Shown here: positions 1 to 12,280 of the stretch, one piece after another
Numbering within the stretch: position 1 is the stretch's first letter
Layout: each line of letters begins with the position of its first letter
Source of the DNA: Pseudoroseicyclus tamaricis
GTDB lineage: Bacteria; Pseudomonadota; Alphaproteobacteria; Rhodobacterales; Rhodobacteraceae
Length of the DNA: 64,000 bases
Reading direction: 5' to 3'
Assembly (NCBI RefSeq): GCF_012070395.1
Contig: NZ_JAAFYS010000001.1
Location: forward strand, 40,001 to 104,000
Position numbers and translations under genes: made by a program
Notes under the pieces: model-generated
Database searches by the model: none
What the model saw: the letters and a program-made list of their open reading frames with translations, nothing else
Told to the model about the DNA's origin: nothing

Positions 1-110
1 AGAGGGTGGCGGGAATGTACGACTTCTGATCAGAGAGCGCCGGTGGACGAAAGAAAGCCGGCAGACAAGACGCCGAAGTCAAAAGGCGGCAGTCTTGCTT
101 TTTCTGGATC
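1..110 (+). other. End of the 16S-23S internal transcribed spacer
   Basis: This is the stretch immediately upstream of the 23S gene. Its last 20 bases (91-110), continued into the first bases of 23S, are complementary to the sequence following the 23S 3' end (2931-2958). That complementarity forms the usual RNase III-type processing stem of the rRNA precursor. The 16S gene and any spacer tRNAs lie outside the window. Confidence 0.75.
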
Positions 111-2940
<2,830 letters not shown>

Positions 2941-2995
2941 TCCAGAAACAGCAAGACTGGAGACAGAAGCCGTACACTGACAGTGATGACTTGGA

Positions 2996-3019
2996 CATGC
3001 GCTCCGAAACGAGCGCATG
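2996..3019 (+). other. Perfect hairpin in the 23S-5S spacer
   Basis: A 9-bp perfect stem with a 6-nt loop (CATGCGCTC / GAGCGCATG) lies in the spacer between the 23S and 5S genes. It lies between the two processing stems and is probably a spacer structure or RNase III/E entry site. Function is inferred only. Confidence 0.5.
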
Positions 3020-3040
3020 ATGAACATGTTCCTTCCTTGA

Positions 3041-3155
3041 TCTGGTGGTCATAGCACGAGTGAAACACCCGATCCCATCCCGAACTCGGCCGTTAAGCAC
3101 CGTTGCGCTGATGGTACTGCGTCTTAAGACGTGGGAGAGTAGGTCACTGCCAGAT
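3041..3155 (+). rRNA. rrf: 5S ribosomal RNA
   Basis: About 115 nt matching bacterial 5S rRNA: TCTGGTGGTCATAGCACGAG at the 5' end, the invariant CCCGATCCCATCCCGAACTC block, and a 3' end that pairs back to the 5' end (TCTGGTGGT with GTCACTGCCAGA). The flanks 3024-3034 and 3161-3171 are complementary over 11 bp and form the precursor processing stem. It is the second rRNA of the operon that continues into tRNA-fMet. Confidence 0.95.
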
Positions 3156-3467
3156 CTAGTAAGGAACATGTCTTCTCTCTTAACGATGTCTCCCTTCCCT
3201 CTACTGATAGCTTACGCTTTGCCCGGCCCGCACGTTGTGCTGGCGGTTCTTTGCGTTGTCTGAGGACATGGCGAGGGCATGCGTTTCGGCCTTGGTAATG
3301 CTGCAACAGGATCATTTGCCTCGCGTCTCTGGCAGCACCCGACGGCCGAGGCGATGCGCCAGCTGACCGCCTGAATCCGCTCAAAATCTGACGCCAAATT
3401 TTCCTCTGATTCCTCTGCTCAGAGGGTTGTGGCCGTCGCTGAACTGACATAAATCACCGGAACTTGG
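3156..3467 (+). other. Spacer between 5S rRNA and tRNA-fMet
   Basis: About 310 bases with no supported gene. It begins with the 3' arm of the 5S processing stem. The distal part has an AT-richer stretch and a possible sigma70-type promoter directly upstream of the tRNA, listed separately. ORFs here lack coding character. Confidence 0.6.
3427..3454 (+). promoter_or_regulatory. Possible internal promoter for tRNA-fMet
   Basis: TTGTGG (3427-3432) and ATAAAT (3449-3454) are separated by 16 bases, and the tRNA 5' end lies 13 bases downstream of the -10-like hexamer. This is a plausible but weak sigma70 match. It would allow tRNA-fMet to be transcribed independently of the rRNA operon. Inference from motif and position only. 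Confidence 0.3.
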
Positions 3468-3544
<77 letters not shown>

Positions 3545-3560
3545 AGATGGATCAGGCCGA

Positions 3561-3585
3561 CCCCGCCAAACAGGCGGGGTTTTTT
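3561..3585 (+). terminator. Rho-independent terminator of the rRNA operon
   Basis: CCCCGCC-AAACA-GGCGGGG gives a 7-bp GC stem with a 5-nt loop, directly followed by six T residues. It starts 16 bases after the tRNA-fMet CCA end, exactly where the 16S-23S-5S-fMet transcript should stop. Confidence 0.93.
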
Positions 3586-3946
3586 GCGTATTGTGGGAAG
3601 GTCTCTCTCTATTGCTTGATCAAGCGCCGGGCGAGATCTTTCATCTTTGTTCAGCGGATGGGACTTCTGAAGAGACGTTGTCTCGTTCTTACCTGCCGAA
3701 CAGCGGTATACGCGGCTGCTCACCTGACCAACTTCTCAGGACAACGCGCGGGTTTTGATCAACTTCAGATGGCAGCGGGCCCGACTTCTCGGCGCTCCTG
3801 AAAGAGCCTCCCGCTCAGCGCAACCGCTTCGTGATAAGCCGGTTGGAACATGAGATGCGCGTCCCTTCTGCCACAGCTGTCAGTTTCGCGCTGGAGTGCT
3901 GGTTTCGGCGAGATCCGATTTGCTATCATCGCGACATTGCCGGGGA
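3586..3946. other. Intergenic region without a recognisable gene
   Basis: About 360 bases between the rRNA terminator and the YjbH-like gene. It is less GC-rich than the flanking protein genes. I see no coding frame with plausible composition and no clear repeat; it probably carries the promoter of the yjbH-yjbF pair. Confidence 0.5.
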
Positions 3947-6076
3947 ATGGAGCGACAGGTGCCAGAAAAGATGACAGGTGCAGCTGGTTTCGGCCGCACG
4001 GGGAAGGTAGCGAGGCGCCTGCTTCGGGGAGCCGCTATGGCGGTGCTGACGAGCTCCGCCGCATTGGCCCAAGAAAGCCGCCCGTATCTCAACACCTTCG
4101 GTCTTCCCGGCCTCATCGACATGCCAAGCGGAGAGGCTCTGCCGCCTGATTCACTGGCACTGACGCTCTCCTACTTCGAAGGCGAGTATCGCGCGACCAT
4201 GGCCTTCCAGGTTTTGCCGCAGGTGACCGGAGTCTTCCGATACATTGCTCTACCCGATGCCGGCTATTTCGATCGCAGTTTCGACGTCCATATCCTGATC
4301 GCCGAGGAGGGGGAGTACCTTCCCTCGTTGCGCCTAGGGCTCATAGATGTTGGCGGGACAGGGCTCTACAGTTCGGAGTACATCTCGGCGACCAAGGAGA
4401 TCGTTTCGGGTGTCCAGGTTACCGGTGGCATTGGATGGGGGCGGCTCGCGGGGCGGAATGCCTTCGACAACCCCCTTGCCGTGTTCGACGACTACTTTGA
4501 CAACCGCCCAACCGATGGCCGGGGCATCGAAGGGACTGGCCGCATCCGTCCGGATGTCTTCTTCCGCGGCGATGCGGCGCTTTTCGGCGGCGTCCGCTGG
4601 ACGCCCAGCGACAACCTTTCGTTCGCCGCCGAGTACTCCAGCGACACCTATCCTTTCGAAGCCCGTCGCCTCGGCTTCACCCAGGACTCCCCGATCAACG
4701 TCTCCGCCAGCTACCGCTTCGACGGCGGCACCGAGGTCACCGGCTACTACCTCTATGGCAACACCGTTGGCTTGACGGTCGCCCGCACCTTCTTCCCCGG
4801 CAACCTCATCAGCCCCGGCGGCCGGGCCGCCTCGCCGCCGCCGCTGGCGCCCCGGCGCAGCGCGGCCGAGCTCGGATGGTCGGCGCAGGGCTATGAGCCC
4901 GCCGCCACCGCCCGGATCGAGCGCGAGCTGAACGCGCTCGGGATGGCGTCGCAGGGCGTCACCATCTCGGGCAACGCCGCGGTGCTGCGGCTCGACAACC
5001 CGACGTACCAGCCGGAGTCGCAGGCCATCGGCCGGGCGGCGCGGGTGATGGCGAACGCGCTGCCGGCCGAGATCGAGACGCTGGTGATCGTCCCTGTCGT
5101 CCAGGGGATGCCGACCTCGGAGATCCGCTTCCGGCGGAGCGACCTCGAGGCGCTGGAGTTCGATCTCGAAGGCACGTGGTCGAGCTTCGTACGTGCCGAC
5201 ATCTCGGACGGCAGCGACGTGCCGGTGCCAGAGGGCTCGGGCTTCGCATGGTCCCTGCGCCCCTACACGCAGACCTCCTACTTCGACCCGGACGCGCCTG
5301 TCCGCGTGACGCTCGGCGCGGCGCTCACCGCGTCTTATGAGCCCCTGCCGGGCTTCGTCCTCTCCGGCCAGCTCCGCCAGCCGATCGTCGGCAACCTCGA
5401 CGATCAGGAGCGTCGCTCCGAATCCGTGCTGCCGCGGGTGCGCTCCGACTCCGCCCTCTATGACGCCAACTCCGATACCGAGATCGCCTGGCTCACGACA
5501 GAGAAGTTCTTCCGCCCCGGGCCGGAGCTCTACGGCCGACTCACCTTCGGCATCCTCGAGCGGATGTATGGCGGCGCGTCGGCGGAGGTCCTCTGGGCGC
5601 CCGTTGCCAGCCGTCTCGCGCTCGGCGCCGAGGTCAACTACGCCGTCCAGCGCGACTTCGACGGGATCGGCTTCCAAGACTATGACATCGTCACCGGCCA
5701 TGGCTCGGTCTACTACGATTTCGAGAACGGCTTCGTCGCGCAGATGGACGCCGGCCGCTACCTCGCCGGTGACTGGGGCGCGACTTTCTCGCTCGACCGC
5801 GAGTTCGACAATGGCATCAGCATCGGCGCCTTCTTCACCCTGACGGACGTCCCCTTCGACGATTTCGGCGAGGGTGCCTTCGACAAGGGCATCACGATCT
5901 CGCTGCCGATCTCGGCGCTGACCGGTGAGCCGACGCGCGACACCTTCACCGAGACGCTTCGCCCGGTCCTCAGGGACGGCGGTGCGCGCCTGAACGTGCG
6001 TAACCGGCTCTACGATCTGACGCATGATTACACGGAGCCGGAATTGGGCGACAGCTGGGGGAGGTTCTGGAGATGA
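3947..6076 (+). CDS. YjbH-domain outer-membrane beta-barrel protein (exopolysaccharide export)
   Basis: A predicted outer-membrane protein of the YjbH (DUF940) family, which acts with YjbF-type lipoproteins in production or export of extracellular polysaccharide. The N-terminus has basic residues (KVARRLLRG), a hydrophobic core and an ALA-Q cleavage site, so it is a signal peptide. The mature protein begins with the family signature PYLNTFGLPGLIDMPSGEAL, then many short alternating beta-strand-like segments (for example SVYYDFENGFVAQMDAGRYLAGDWG near the C-terminus) typical of a barrel. The start is uncertain: ATG 3947 or ATG 3971 both retain the signal peptide, and an upstream GTG at 3896 is less likely. 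The stop overlaps the start of the next gene (ATGA), showing translational coupling with the YjbF-like lipoprotein. Confidence 0.85.
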   Translation: MERQVPEKMTGAAGFGRTGKVARRLLRGAAMAVLTSSAALAQESRPYLNTFGLPGLIDMPSGEALPPDSLALTLSYFEGEYRATMAFQVLPQVTGVFRYIALPDAGYFDRSFDVHILIAEEGEYLPSLRLGLIDVGGTGLYSSEYISATKEIVSGVQVTGGIGWGRLAGRNAFDNPLAVFDDYFDNRPTDGRGIEGTGRIRPDVFFRGDAALFGGVRWTPSDNLSFAAEYSSDTYPFEARRLGFTQDSPINVSASYRFDGGTEVTGYYLYGNTVGLTVARTFFPGNLISPGGRAASPPPLAPRRSAAELGWSAQGYEPAATARIERELNALGMASQGVTISGNAAVLRLDNPTYQPESQAIGRAARVMANALPAEIETLVIVPVVQGMPTSEIRFRRSDLEALEFDLEGTWSSFVRADISDGSDVPVPEGSGFAWSLRPYTQTSYFDPDAPVRVTLGAALTASYEPLPGFVLSGQLRQPIVGNLDDQERRSESVLPRVRSDSALYDANSDTEIAWLTTEKFFRPGPELYGRLTFGILERMYGGASAEVLWAPVASRLALGAEVNYAVQRDFDGIGFQDYDIVTGHGSVYYDFENGFVAQMDAGRYLAGDWGATFSLDREFDNGISIGAFFTLTDVPFDDFGEGAFDKGITISLPISALTGEPTRDTFTETLRPVLRDGGARLNVRNRLYDLTHDYTEPELGDSWGRFWR

Positions 6077-6672
6077 TCGCGCGACTTGCGGGCCTCGGCG
6101 CCCTGCTGCTCTCCTTGGGTGCCTGCACCCTGCCATCGGGCGGCACGCCCTCCATCGCGCCGCCCTTCCGCGGCATCGCCGCCGACCAGGCGGGGGCGCC
6201 CCGCCTGATTGTGGGGCTGGAGGAGCTCGGCTTCACGGGTGTCATGGCGCTGGTGCAGAGCCGTGCCGGCTACCGCACCTACATGAGCGCCGACGACATC
6301 TCGGTGACGCTGAACAACGGCATGCTCGTCGCCACGCGCGGCTTCGGCGACGACCTCGCCTCGACGGATGCCTCGCAGACCGCCGCCTACCTCGCCTCCG
6401 GGCGGACGGGTCAGGTGGAGCGCTACCACGGTTTCTACACCGGCGGCGAAGATGTGCTCCTGCGCGCCTATGTCTGCGAGATCACGCCGGGGCAGGGGAC
6501 GACGATCCAGACCGCCTCCGGCCCGGTGCCCGTTCGCGCGGTCGTCGAGAGCTGCCGCAACCCGGAGCAGGCGTTCACCAACTACTATTACTTCAATGCG
6601 AGCGGGGCGCTGGTGGCCTCCGCTCAGTGGGCGGGCGAGGGACTGGGGCGGCTGCTGCTGCAGCCGCAGTGA
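6073..6672 (+). CDS. YjbF/GfcB-family outer-membrane lipoprotein
   Basis: A 199-residue lipoprotein. The N-terminus MIARLAGLGALLLSLGAC ends in a lipobox with Cys18. The rest matches the YjbF/GfcB family, with the core LEELGFTGVMALVQSRAGYRTYMSADDISVTLNNGMLVATRGFG. Family members work alongside YjbH in polysaccharide secretion. It overlaps the preceding gene by 4 bp (ATGA), so the two form an operon. The small YjbE and YjbG partners of the enterobacterial operon are not present nearby. Confidence 0.85.
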   Translation: MIARLAGLGALLLSLGACTLPSGGTPSIAPPFRGIAADQAGAPRLIVGLEELGFTGVMALVQSRAGYRTYMSADDISVTLNNGMLVATRGFGDDLASTDASQTAAYLASGRTGQVERYHGFYTGGEDVLLRAYVCEITPGQGTTIQTASGPVPVRAVVESCRNPEQAFTNYYYFNASGALVASAQWAGEGLGRLLLQPQ

Positions 6673-6740
6673 GGGCTGGCGAGGCGAGGGCCTGCGCCGT
6701 CGCCTCGCACGCTTGCCGCTCATGAGACCGCGACGACAGC

Positions 6741-7769
6741 TCACGGCGAGACGTATCTCTCGATGACCTCCCACCCGCTCTCCGCCGTCAGGCTTCGCAG
6801 CAGCGCGACGTCCAATGGCGCGGTCAAAGCAGAATCGCGCGGCAACGCCAGAGCAAGGTAGTGCGGATCAAGGCGCGTGGTGCGGACCGTGAAGCTCAAC
6901 GCTCCGTCCTCGTCGATCGCGTGAGACAGCACCGGCGCCGCCGCGGCCGCCATGTCGACCACGTCCTCGTCGAGCGCCGCCAAGGCGCTCGCGACGTCGG
7001 GATAGCCCCGCGTCTCGACGCCTTCGTGGCCGAGGTAGAGGGCCGTCGTGCTCCCCTCCACGACGCCGACGACGCTCTCCGCGAAGACTTCCGGCGCCTC
7101 GATCTGCCGGTTGATCCCGGAGAGCGCCACGACGGAGGCCGTCAGCGCGGCGCTCACCGCCAGGCCGACCAGCATCCAGAACATCGCCACGGCCCGGCCG
7201 GCCAGTGTCTGCGGGGCCTTGTCGCCGTAGCCGATAGTTGTCAGCGTCACGCCGGCCCACCAGAAGCCGTCGCCGAGGCCGCGGATCGGGCTGCGGGCGA
7301 ACTGCTCTGAGTTGCGGCCCCGCTCAAGGAGCCAGACGAGCGCGCCCACGACCAGCAGGAGCGCCGCGAGGCCCAGCACGAGGCGGGCGAACTGCCATGA
7401 GGCGAAGCCCTCCAGGACGGAGAGCACGCGGCCTTTCGTCGGGGAGGCGACGCCCATCGTCGCCGTGTAGATCGGCTGGCTGAGGTCGAAGCGGGCGGCG
7501 AGGTCGGGCGTGGCGTAGACTGGCATGACGAGGTCGACCTCGCCGCGCTCCAGCGCGCCCGTGTCCTCTACCGGGACATATTCGTAGGCCACCCCCAGAT
7601 CCTCCGCCGTGAAGCGCCAGAGGTCGATGGCCATGCCTGACCAGGCGCCATCGGACGTTTGCATCGCGAAAGGAGGGCGCTCGATGACGCCCACGGTGAC
7701 GCGATCCTGCGCGAGTGCGGGGGAGGAGAGCGTGAGGAGGGCCAGAAGGGCCAGGATTGTGCGGATCAT
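6741..7769 (-). CDS. Glutamate-receptor-like potassium channel (periplasmic binding domain interrupted by a K+ pore)
   Basis: 342 residues with the architecture of prokaryotic GluR0-type channels. In order: signal peptide (1-20, ending ALA-Q), first lobe of a solute-binding domain (about 22-115; RPPFAM and DLVMPVYATPDLAARFDLSQPIY are typical of amino-acid binding proteins), membrane helix 1 (about 128-148), a pore loop with the K+ selectivity filter TTIGYGD (177-183), membrane helix 2 (about 194-216), and the second binding lobe (about 225-320). Ligand binding to the two lobes is expected to gate a tetrameric K+ pore in the inner membrane. It stands alone, convergent with the YjbF-like gene. 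An annotation as an ABC-transporter binding protein would miss the pore. Confidence 0.85.
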   Translation of the reverse strand: MIRTILALLALLTLSSPALAQDRVTVGVIERPPFAMQTSDGAWSGMAIDLWRFTAEDLGVAYEYVPVEDTGALERGEVDLVMPVYATPDLAARFDLSQPIYTATMGVASPTKGRVLSVLEGFASWQFARLVLGLAALLLVVGALVWLLERGRNSEQFARSPIRGLGDGFWWAGVTLTTIGYGDKAPQTLAGRAVAMFWMLVGLAVSAALTASVVALSGINRQIEAPEVFAESVVGVVEGSTTALYLGHEGVETRGYPDVASALAALDEDVVDMAAAAAPVLSHAIDEDGALSFTVRTTRLDPHYLALALPRDSALTAPLDVALLRSLTAESGWEVIERYVSP

Positions 7770-7815
7770 GCTCCTGAAGGATAGGCCTGCGGCAGGCCCC
7801 GTCCAGCAGAGGAAG

Positions 7816-7845
7816 GGCCGCCCGCAGCCTGAGCCGCGGGCGGCC
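7816..7845 (-). terminator. Terminator-like hairpin after the aldehyde oxidoreductase operon
   Basis: A 10-bp perfect stem GGCCGCCCGC / GCGGGCGGCC with a 10-nt loop lies 7 bases beyond the stop of the minus-strand molybdenum subunit. On the minus strand it is followed by a pyrimidine-rich CTTCCTCT tract rather than a pure T run. It separates this operon from the K+ channel gene. Confidence 0.65.
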
Positions 7846-7851
7846 GTCGTC

Positions 7852-10047
7852 TCAGCCCAGCTCTTCCAACCCGGCCAGCACCTTGTCGGGCGTCGCCGGC
7901 AGGTCGCGCAGGCGGACGCCGCTGGCGTGGTGGATGGCGTTGAGGATCGCGGCCGCGGCGCCGCAGATGCCGAGCTCGCCGATGCCCTTCACCTGCATCG
8001 GGCCGGTCCACGGGTCCCGCTCCTCGAGGAAATGCACCTCCAGCGGCGGTACGTCGGCATTCACCGCCACATGGTACTCCGCGAGGTCACGGTTCACCAT
8101 GTGGCCGTCGCGCCGGTCGTGCACCAGCTCCTCCGTCAGCGCCATGCCGATGCCCCAGGTCATGCCGCCATGGCACTGGGAGCGCGCCGTCTTGAGGTTG
8201 AGGATGCGCCCGGCGGCGAAGCTGCCGAGCATCCGCCGCACGCGCACCTCACCGGTGACGTCGTTGACAGCCACCTCCGCGAAATGGGCGCCGAAGGTCG
8301 CCTGCTTCACCTTGCTGGAGGCATCGCCGGGCTGCACGTGGCCGTGCCCCTCGAGGCTCTCGCCGCTGATCAGCTCGGCTATGTCGCGGCTGATATTGCC
8401 GCAGGTGGCGCGGCCGTCCTTGAGCGTCAGGTCGTCAGGCTCGCAGCCCATCTCCTTCGCCAGGGCCGCGCGAACCTCCTGCGCGGCGAGCCAGACGGCG
8501 GTGCCGGTGGAGGCCGCGCCGATGGAGCCGCCGGAGCCGGAGCCGGGTGGGAAGGCGGTGTCGCCGAGGCGCACCTCCACCTTCTCCTGCGGCAGGCCGA
8601 GGAGCTCGCCGGCGATCTGGCCGAGGATGGCGTAGGTGCCGGTGCCGATATCGGTCATGTCCGTCTCGACGATGGCGCCCTCCGGCCCCAGCACCACGCG
8701 CGCCTCGGCCTCCGAGAGCATGTTGACGCGGAAGGCGCTGGCCACGCCGCTGCCGATCCACCACTCGCCCTCGCGCCGGGCGCGGGGCTCCGCAGCGCGA
8801 TCCGCCCAGCCGAAGCGGGCGGCGCCGTCGTTCAGCGATTCCGCCAGCATGTGGGAGGAGAAGGGTTTGCCGGTGCCGGGCACCTCGGCGGGGATGTTGC
8901 GCAGGCGCAGCTCCACCGGGTCGATCCCCGCGGCGACGGCGAGCTCGTCCATCGCGATCTCGAACGCGGTGACGCCGACCGCCTCCCCCGGCGCGCGGAC
9001 GGAGCCGGCGGCGGGGCGATGGATGCGGGCGACGCGGTGGCCGATGGTGCGGGCCGCGCCCTCGTAGTTGAAGGGCGTCGCCTGCGTCACCGGCTCGGAG
9101 AAGGGCTCCTCCGGCAGGTTGGAGACGAGCGCGTCGTGGCCAACGCCGGTCAACCGTCCCTCGCCATCCGCGGCGAGGCGAATGTGCTGCTCCGTCTCCG
9201 ACCGGCGGGTGATCGTCTCGAACACCTGCCGGCGATTGAGGACGACGCGCACCGGCCGCCCCAGCTGCTGCGCGGCGATGGCCGCGGCCACCACCTCCGG
9301 CGAGACGCCGAGCTTGGAGCCGAAGCCGCCGCCCACGTAGGGCGAGAGGATGCGCACGTTCTCCAGCGGGATGCCGACGGAATCGGCCAGCTCCGCCCGG
9401 TTGTACTTCAGCATCTGGAGGGAGGCGCGGACGGTCAGCTTGTCCCCCTCCCACCACGCGAGGGCGGCATGAGGCTCCATCGCTGCACTGCTCATGGCAG
9501 AGGTGGAGTAGGTCGCATCCACCTTGTGCACTGCGGCCGCCATGGCGGCGTCGAGGTCGCCCATGCTGCTCTGCTTCTTCTCCGGCACCTCCGGCTCCAC
9601 CGCGCCCGGGGAGACGGGGCGGATCTCGCCGAGGCAGCGCACCTCCATCACTTCCGCCGCGTGACGGGCCTGCTCGAAGCTGCCGGCCACGACGAGGGCG
9701 ATGGGCTGGCCGACATAGTCGGCCTCCGCCACCCCCTGCACCGGTGCCTCGCCGGCCATGCCCTGGGCTGGATTGCGCAGCATCCGCTTGTCATGGATCA
9801 CGGCCAGCACGCCCGGCAGTTTTTCCACCGCCGGGGCATTGCCCAGCTCCACCCGGCCCATGGCCGGCGCGCGCACGAGCACGCCGAAGGCGGTGCCCTC
9901 GGGCATGTCCTCGGCGGCATAGGTGGCACGGCCCGTCACCTTCAGCACGCCCTCGGGCCGGTCGGCGGCGGTGCCGAGCAGCCCTTGCGAGAGGCCGGCG
10001 GCGCGGTCTGTCGTTTCCTTGTCGTCGACTTTCAGCTCGTAGCTCAT
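7852..10047 (-). CDS. Aldehyde oxidoreductase, molybdenum-cofactor subunit (PaoC/YagR type)
   Basis: Large subunit (731 residues) of a xanthine-oxidase-family enzyme that hydroxylates aldehydes or N-heterocycles at a molybdenum centre. The catalytic glutamate is E691 in the motif GIGELGICG near the C-terminus, at a position very like that of the E. coli PaoC catalytic Glu. Moco-binding glycine-rich segments ([24 protein letters not shown]) are present. The start ATG 10047 overlaps the stop of the upstream FAD subunit (ATGA); a longer open frame upstream is not needed. It is the last gene of the three-gene operon. The substrate cannot be read from the sequence. No XdhC/PaoD-type cofactor-insertion chaperone gene is adjacent. 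Confidence 0.88.
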   Translation of the reverse strand: MSYELKVDDKETTDRAAGLSQGLLGTAADRPEGVLKVTGRATYAAEDMPEGTAFGVLVRAPAMGRVELGNAPAVEKLPGVLAVIHDKRMLRNPAQGMAGEAPVQGVAEADYVGQPIALVVAGSFEQARHAAEVMEVRCLGEIRPVSPGAVEPEVPEKKQSSMGDLDAAMAAAVHKVDATYSTSAMSSAAMEPHAALAWWEGDKLTVRASLQMLKYNRAELADSVGIPLENVRILSPYVGGGFGSKLGVSPEVVAAAIAAQQLGRPVRVVLNRRQVFETITRRSETEQHIRLAADGEGRLTGVGHDALVSNLPEEPFSEPVTQATPFNYEGAARTIGHRVARIHRPAAGSVRAPGEAVGVTAFEIAMDELAVAAGIDPVELRLRNIPAEVPGTGKPFSSHMLAESLNDGAARFGWADRAAEPRARREGEWWIGSGVASAFRVNMLSEAEARVVLGPEGAIVETDMTDIGTGTYAILGQIAGELLGLPQEKVEVRLGDTAFPPGSGSGGSIGAASTGTAVWLAAQEVRAALAKEMGCEPDDLTLKDGRATCGNISRDIAELISGESLEGHGHVQPGDASSKVKQATFGAHFAEVAVNDVTGEVRVRRMLGSFAAGRILNLKTARSQCHGGMTWGIGMALTEELVHDRRDGHMVNRDLAEYHVAVNADVPPLEVHFLEERDPWTGPMQVKGIGELGICGAAAAILNAIHHASGVRLRDLPATPDKVLAGLEELG

Positions 10048-11018
10048 GCCGTGGCCTCCTCGAGAACGGCGCGCAGCACGCGGCGCGCGAGGGGAAGTTT
10101 GAAGGCGGTGCCGTCGGTCACCTCCGCCTCGCGGAGGAGGAGGTCGGCCGCCTTGTCGAAGAGCGCGCGCGAGGGCGCCTCGCCCGTCAGAGCTGCGTCC
10201 ACCTCGGGGTCGCGCCACGGCATCGTGCCGAGCCCGCCGAAGGCGACGGCGGCATCGGCGATGCGCCCGTCCTCCATCTTCACCACCGCGGCGGTGGAGA
10301 CGAGCGCGAAGGCATAGGAGGCGCGGTCGCGCACCTTGCGATAGACCTGCCGGTCACCGCGCGGGGCAGGCAGGTGCACGCCGGTTATCAGGTCGCCCGA
10401 CTCGAGGATCGTCTCGATATGCGGCGTGTCGCTCGGCAGGAGGTAGAACTCCTCCATCGCGAAGCTGTTGGTCTCGCCGCCGGCGCCCTGCACCTCCACC
10501 TTGGCATCCAGCGCACGCATGGCGACGGCCATGTCGCTGGGGTGCAGGGCGATGCAAGTCTCGCTGGTGCCGAGCACAGCGTGGTTGCGCGTCTCGCCGC
10601 CCATCGCCGCGCAGCCCTCTCCGGGGCTGCGTTTGTTGCAGGGCGTGTCGGTGTCGTAGAAATACGGGCAGCGGGTGCGTTGCAGCAGGTTGCCGCCGGT
10701 TGTCGCCTTGTTGCGCAACTGGCCGGAGGCACCGGCGAGCAGGGCGCGGGAGAGGACGGGGTAGCTGGCGCGGATGCGGGGATCGGCGGCGAGGTCACTG
10801 TTGGTGACGGTGGCGCCGATGCGCAGGCCGCCGTCAGCCTCCTCGATCCGGTCCAGCGGCAGGCGGGAGATATCGACGAGCTTCGAGGGCGCCATAACCT
10901 CCAGCTTCATCAGGTCGAGCAGGTTGGTGCCGCCGGCGATGAAGCGCGTCTCGGCTCCTTGCCCTTCGACACTGGCGCGGGCCGTGTCCGTGGCGCGAAC
11001 GTAATCGAACTCCCTCAT
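10044..11018 (-). CDS. Aldehyde oxidoreductase, FAD and [4Fe-4S] subunit (PaoB/YagS type)
   Basis: Medium subunit, 324 residues. FAD-binding motifs are [12 protein letters not shown] (27-38) and ATTGGNLLQ (105-113). An inserted cysteine-rich loop with C117, C127 and C136 (RCPYF, PCNKR, GEGC) is the hallmark of the PaoB subgroup, where it binds an additional [4Fe-4S] cluster. This subgroup loop argues for a PaoABC-like aldehyde oxidase rather than a plain xanthine dehydrogenase. It overlaps both neighbours by 4 bp, so the three subunits are translationally coupled. Confidence 0.88.
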   Translation of the reverse strand: MREFDYVRATDTARASVEGQGAETRFIAGGTNLLDLMKLEVMAPSKLVDISRLPLDRIEEADGGLRIGATVTNSDLAADPRIRASYPVLSRALLAGASGQLRNKATTGGNLLQRTRCPYFYDTDTPCNKRSPGEGCAAMGGETRNHAVLGTSETCIALHPSDMAVAMRALDAKVEVQGAGGETNSFAMEEFYLLPSDTPHIETILESGDLITGVHLPAPRGDRQVYRKVRDRASYAFALVSTAAVVKMEDGRIADAAVAFGGLGTMPWRDPEVDAALTGEAPSRALFDKAADLLLREAEVTDGTAFKLPLARRVLRAVLEEATA

Positions 11019-11515
11019 GCCTTCTCTCCCACGCTGCGGATCGCGGCGTTGATGCCGGGGTAGCAGGAGCAGCGGCAGAGGTTGCCGCTCATCCGCTCCG
11101 ACAGCTCGGCCTCGCTGAGCTCATAGGGGCCGTCGAGGCTGTCGCTCACGTGGCTGGGCCAGCCCTCCGAGATTTCCTGCAGCATGCCCGTGGCCGAGCA
11201 GAGCTGGCCGGGAGTGCAGTAGCCGCACTGGAAGCCGTCTTCCTTGATGAAGGCGGCCTGCAGGGGAGAGAGCTCGCCGTCGGACAGCCCCTCCACCGTG
11301 GTGATCTCATCGCCGTCGTGCATGGCGGCGAGGGAGAGGCAGGCGTTTATGCGCCGGCCGTTGACGAGCACCGTGCAGGCGCCGCACTGGCCATGGTCGC
11401 AGCCCTTCTTGCTGCCGGTCAGCCCCACGTGCTCGCGGATCGCGTCGAGCAGGGTGACACGGCTGTCGAGCTCCAGGCTGTAGCTCTTCTGGTTGATGGT
11501 GAGATCGATCTGCAT
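11015..11515 (-). CDS. Aldehyde oxidoreductase, [2Fe-2S] subunit (PaoA/YagT type)
   Basis: Small subunit, 166 residues. The plant-ferredoxin-type cluster is bound by C39, C44, C47 and C59 ([10 protein letters not shown]...NAC). The second, molybdenum-proximal cluster is bound by C97, C100, C147 and C149 (QCGYC and NLCRC). E. coli PaoA is exported by the Tat pathway, but this protein starts directly with [16 protein letters not shown] and has no twin-arginine signal, so the complex is probably cytoplasmic. It is the first gene of the operon and is divergent from the flavodoxin-fold gene. Confidence 0.9.
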   Translation of the reverse strand: MQIDLTINQKSYSLELDSRVTLLDAIREHVGLTGSKKGCDHGQCGACTVLVNGRRINACLSLAAMHDGDEITTVEGLSDGELSPLQAAFIKEDGFQCGYCTPGQLCSATGMLQEISEGWPSHVSDSLDGPYELSEAELSERMSGNLCRCSCYPGINAAIRSVGEKA

Positions 11516-11659
11516 GGCGGCTCCCGGGGTGGTCGTTCCTTAGGCAACCATGTCCCCCCGCCCGAGGTTCCCGCCCGATTGTGAAGAGACCGCCGCGGAA
11601 ACCTACCAGGCGCTCGTCGCTTGTCCCCGCATAACGCCATTCGAGAAAGGACCTGCCCC

Positions 11660-12280
11660 ATGGCCGATGCCCTCTCCGCCTTTGCCCTCACCTGCTCCCT
11701 GCGCCGCTCCGGACAGGGCAAGCCGAGCTCCACCGACCTCTTCGTCGAGCACATGTTCGACCAGCTTCGCGCTCATGGCGTGAGTTGCGACAAGGCCCAT
11801 GCGGCCGATCACAACATCCTGCCCGGCGTCACCTCCGACGAGGGGGAGGGGGACGACTGGCCGGCGCTGCGCGAGAAGGTGCTGGCCGCCGACATCTTCA
11901 TCCTCGGCACGCCGATCTGGCTCGGCCAGCCCTCCAGCATCTGCAAGCGCATCCTTGAGCGGATGGATGCCTTCCTCGGCGAGAGCGACGACCAGTCCCG
12001 GATGCCGCCGCTCGGCAAGGTGGCGCTCGTCGGCGTCGTCGGCAACGAGGATGGCGCCCACGCCACCCACGCCGCCTGCTTCCAGGCGCTCAGCGATGTC
12101 GGCTTCACGATCCCCGCCAATGCCGGCTGCTACTGGGTTGGCGAGGCGATGCACGGGACGGACTACGGCGACCTCGACGAGCCGCCGGAGGTGGTCACGC
12201 AGACAATGCAGCTCGCCGCCGCCAACACCGTGCACCTCGCCAAGGCGCTTAAGGGCAACCCGTTTCCGGGGAGCGCCTGA
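11660..12280 (+). CDS. Flavodoxin-fold NAD(P)H-dependent oxidoreductase-like protein
   Basis: About 206 residues with a flavodoxin-like fold. It opens with ALTCSLRR, continues with an FMN-phosphate-binding-like strand, and contains the loop ADIFILGTPIWLGQPSSICKRILERMDAF that is typical of flavin reductases of the flavodoxin/FMN-reductase superfamily. Start ATG 11660 is preceded by GAGAAAGGA; an upstream ATG at 11621 is less likely. Electron partner and substrate are unknown. It is divergent from the aldehyde oxidoreductase operon, so a shared regulatory region is possible. Confidence 0.75.
   Translation: MADALSAFALTCSLRRSGQGKPSSTDLFVEHMFDQLRAHGVSCDKAHAADHNILPGVTSDEGEGDDWPALREKVLAADIFILGTPIWLGQPSSICKRILERMDAFLGESDDQSRMPPLGKVALVGVVGNEDGAHATHAACFQALSDVGFTIPANAGCYWVGEAMHGTDYGDLDEPPEVVTQTMQLAAANTVHLAKALKGNPFPGSA

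Noticed and set aside
3586-3946. Possible integration scar or transposase remnant downstream of tRNA-fMet
   Set aside because: No repeat of the tRNA 3' end and no recognisable mobile-element coding sequence in the region.
4334-6136. Long minus-strand frame (600 residues) antisense to the YjbH-like gene
   Set aside because: Arg/Ala/Gly-rich composition typical of the complementary strand of a GC-rich gene; the plus strand has a signal peptide and family motifs.
7609-10317. Very long plus-strand frame (902 residues) over the molybdenum subunit
   Set aside because: Shadow of the minus-strand enzyme, low-complexity composition and no domain.
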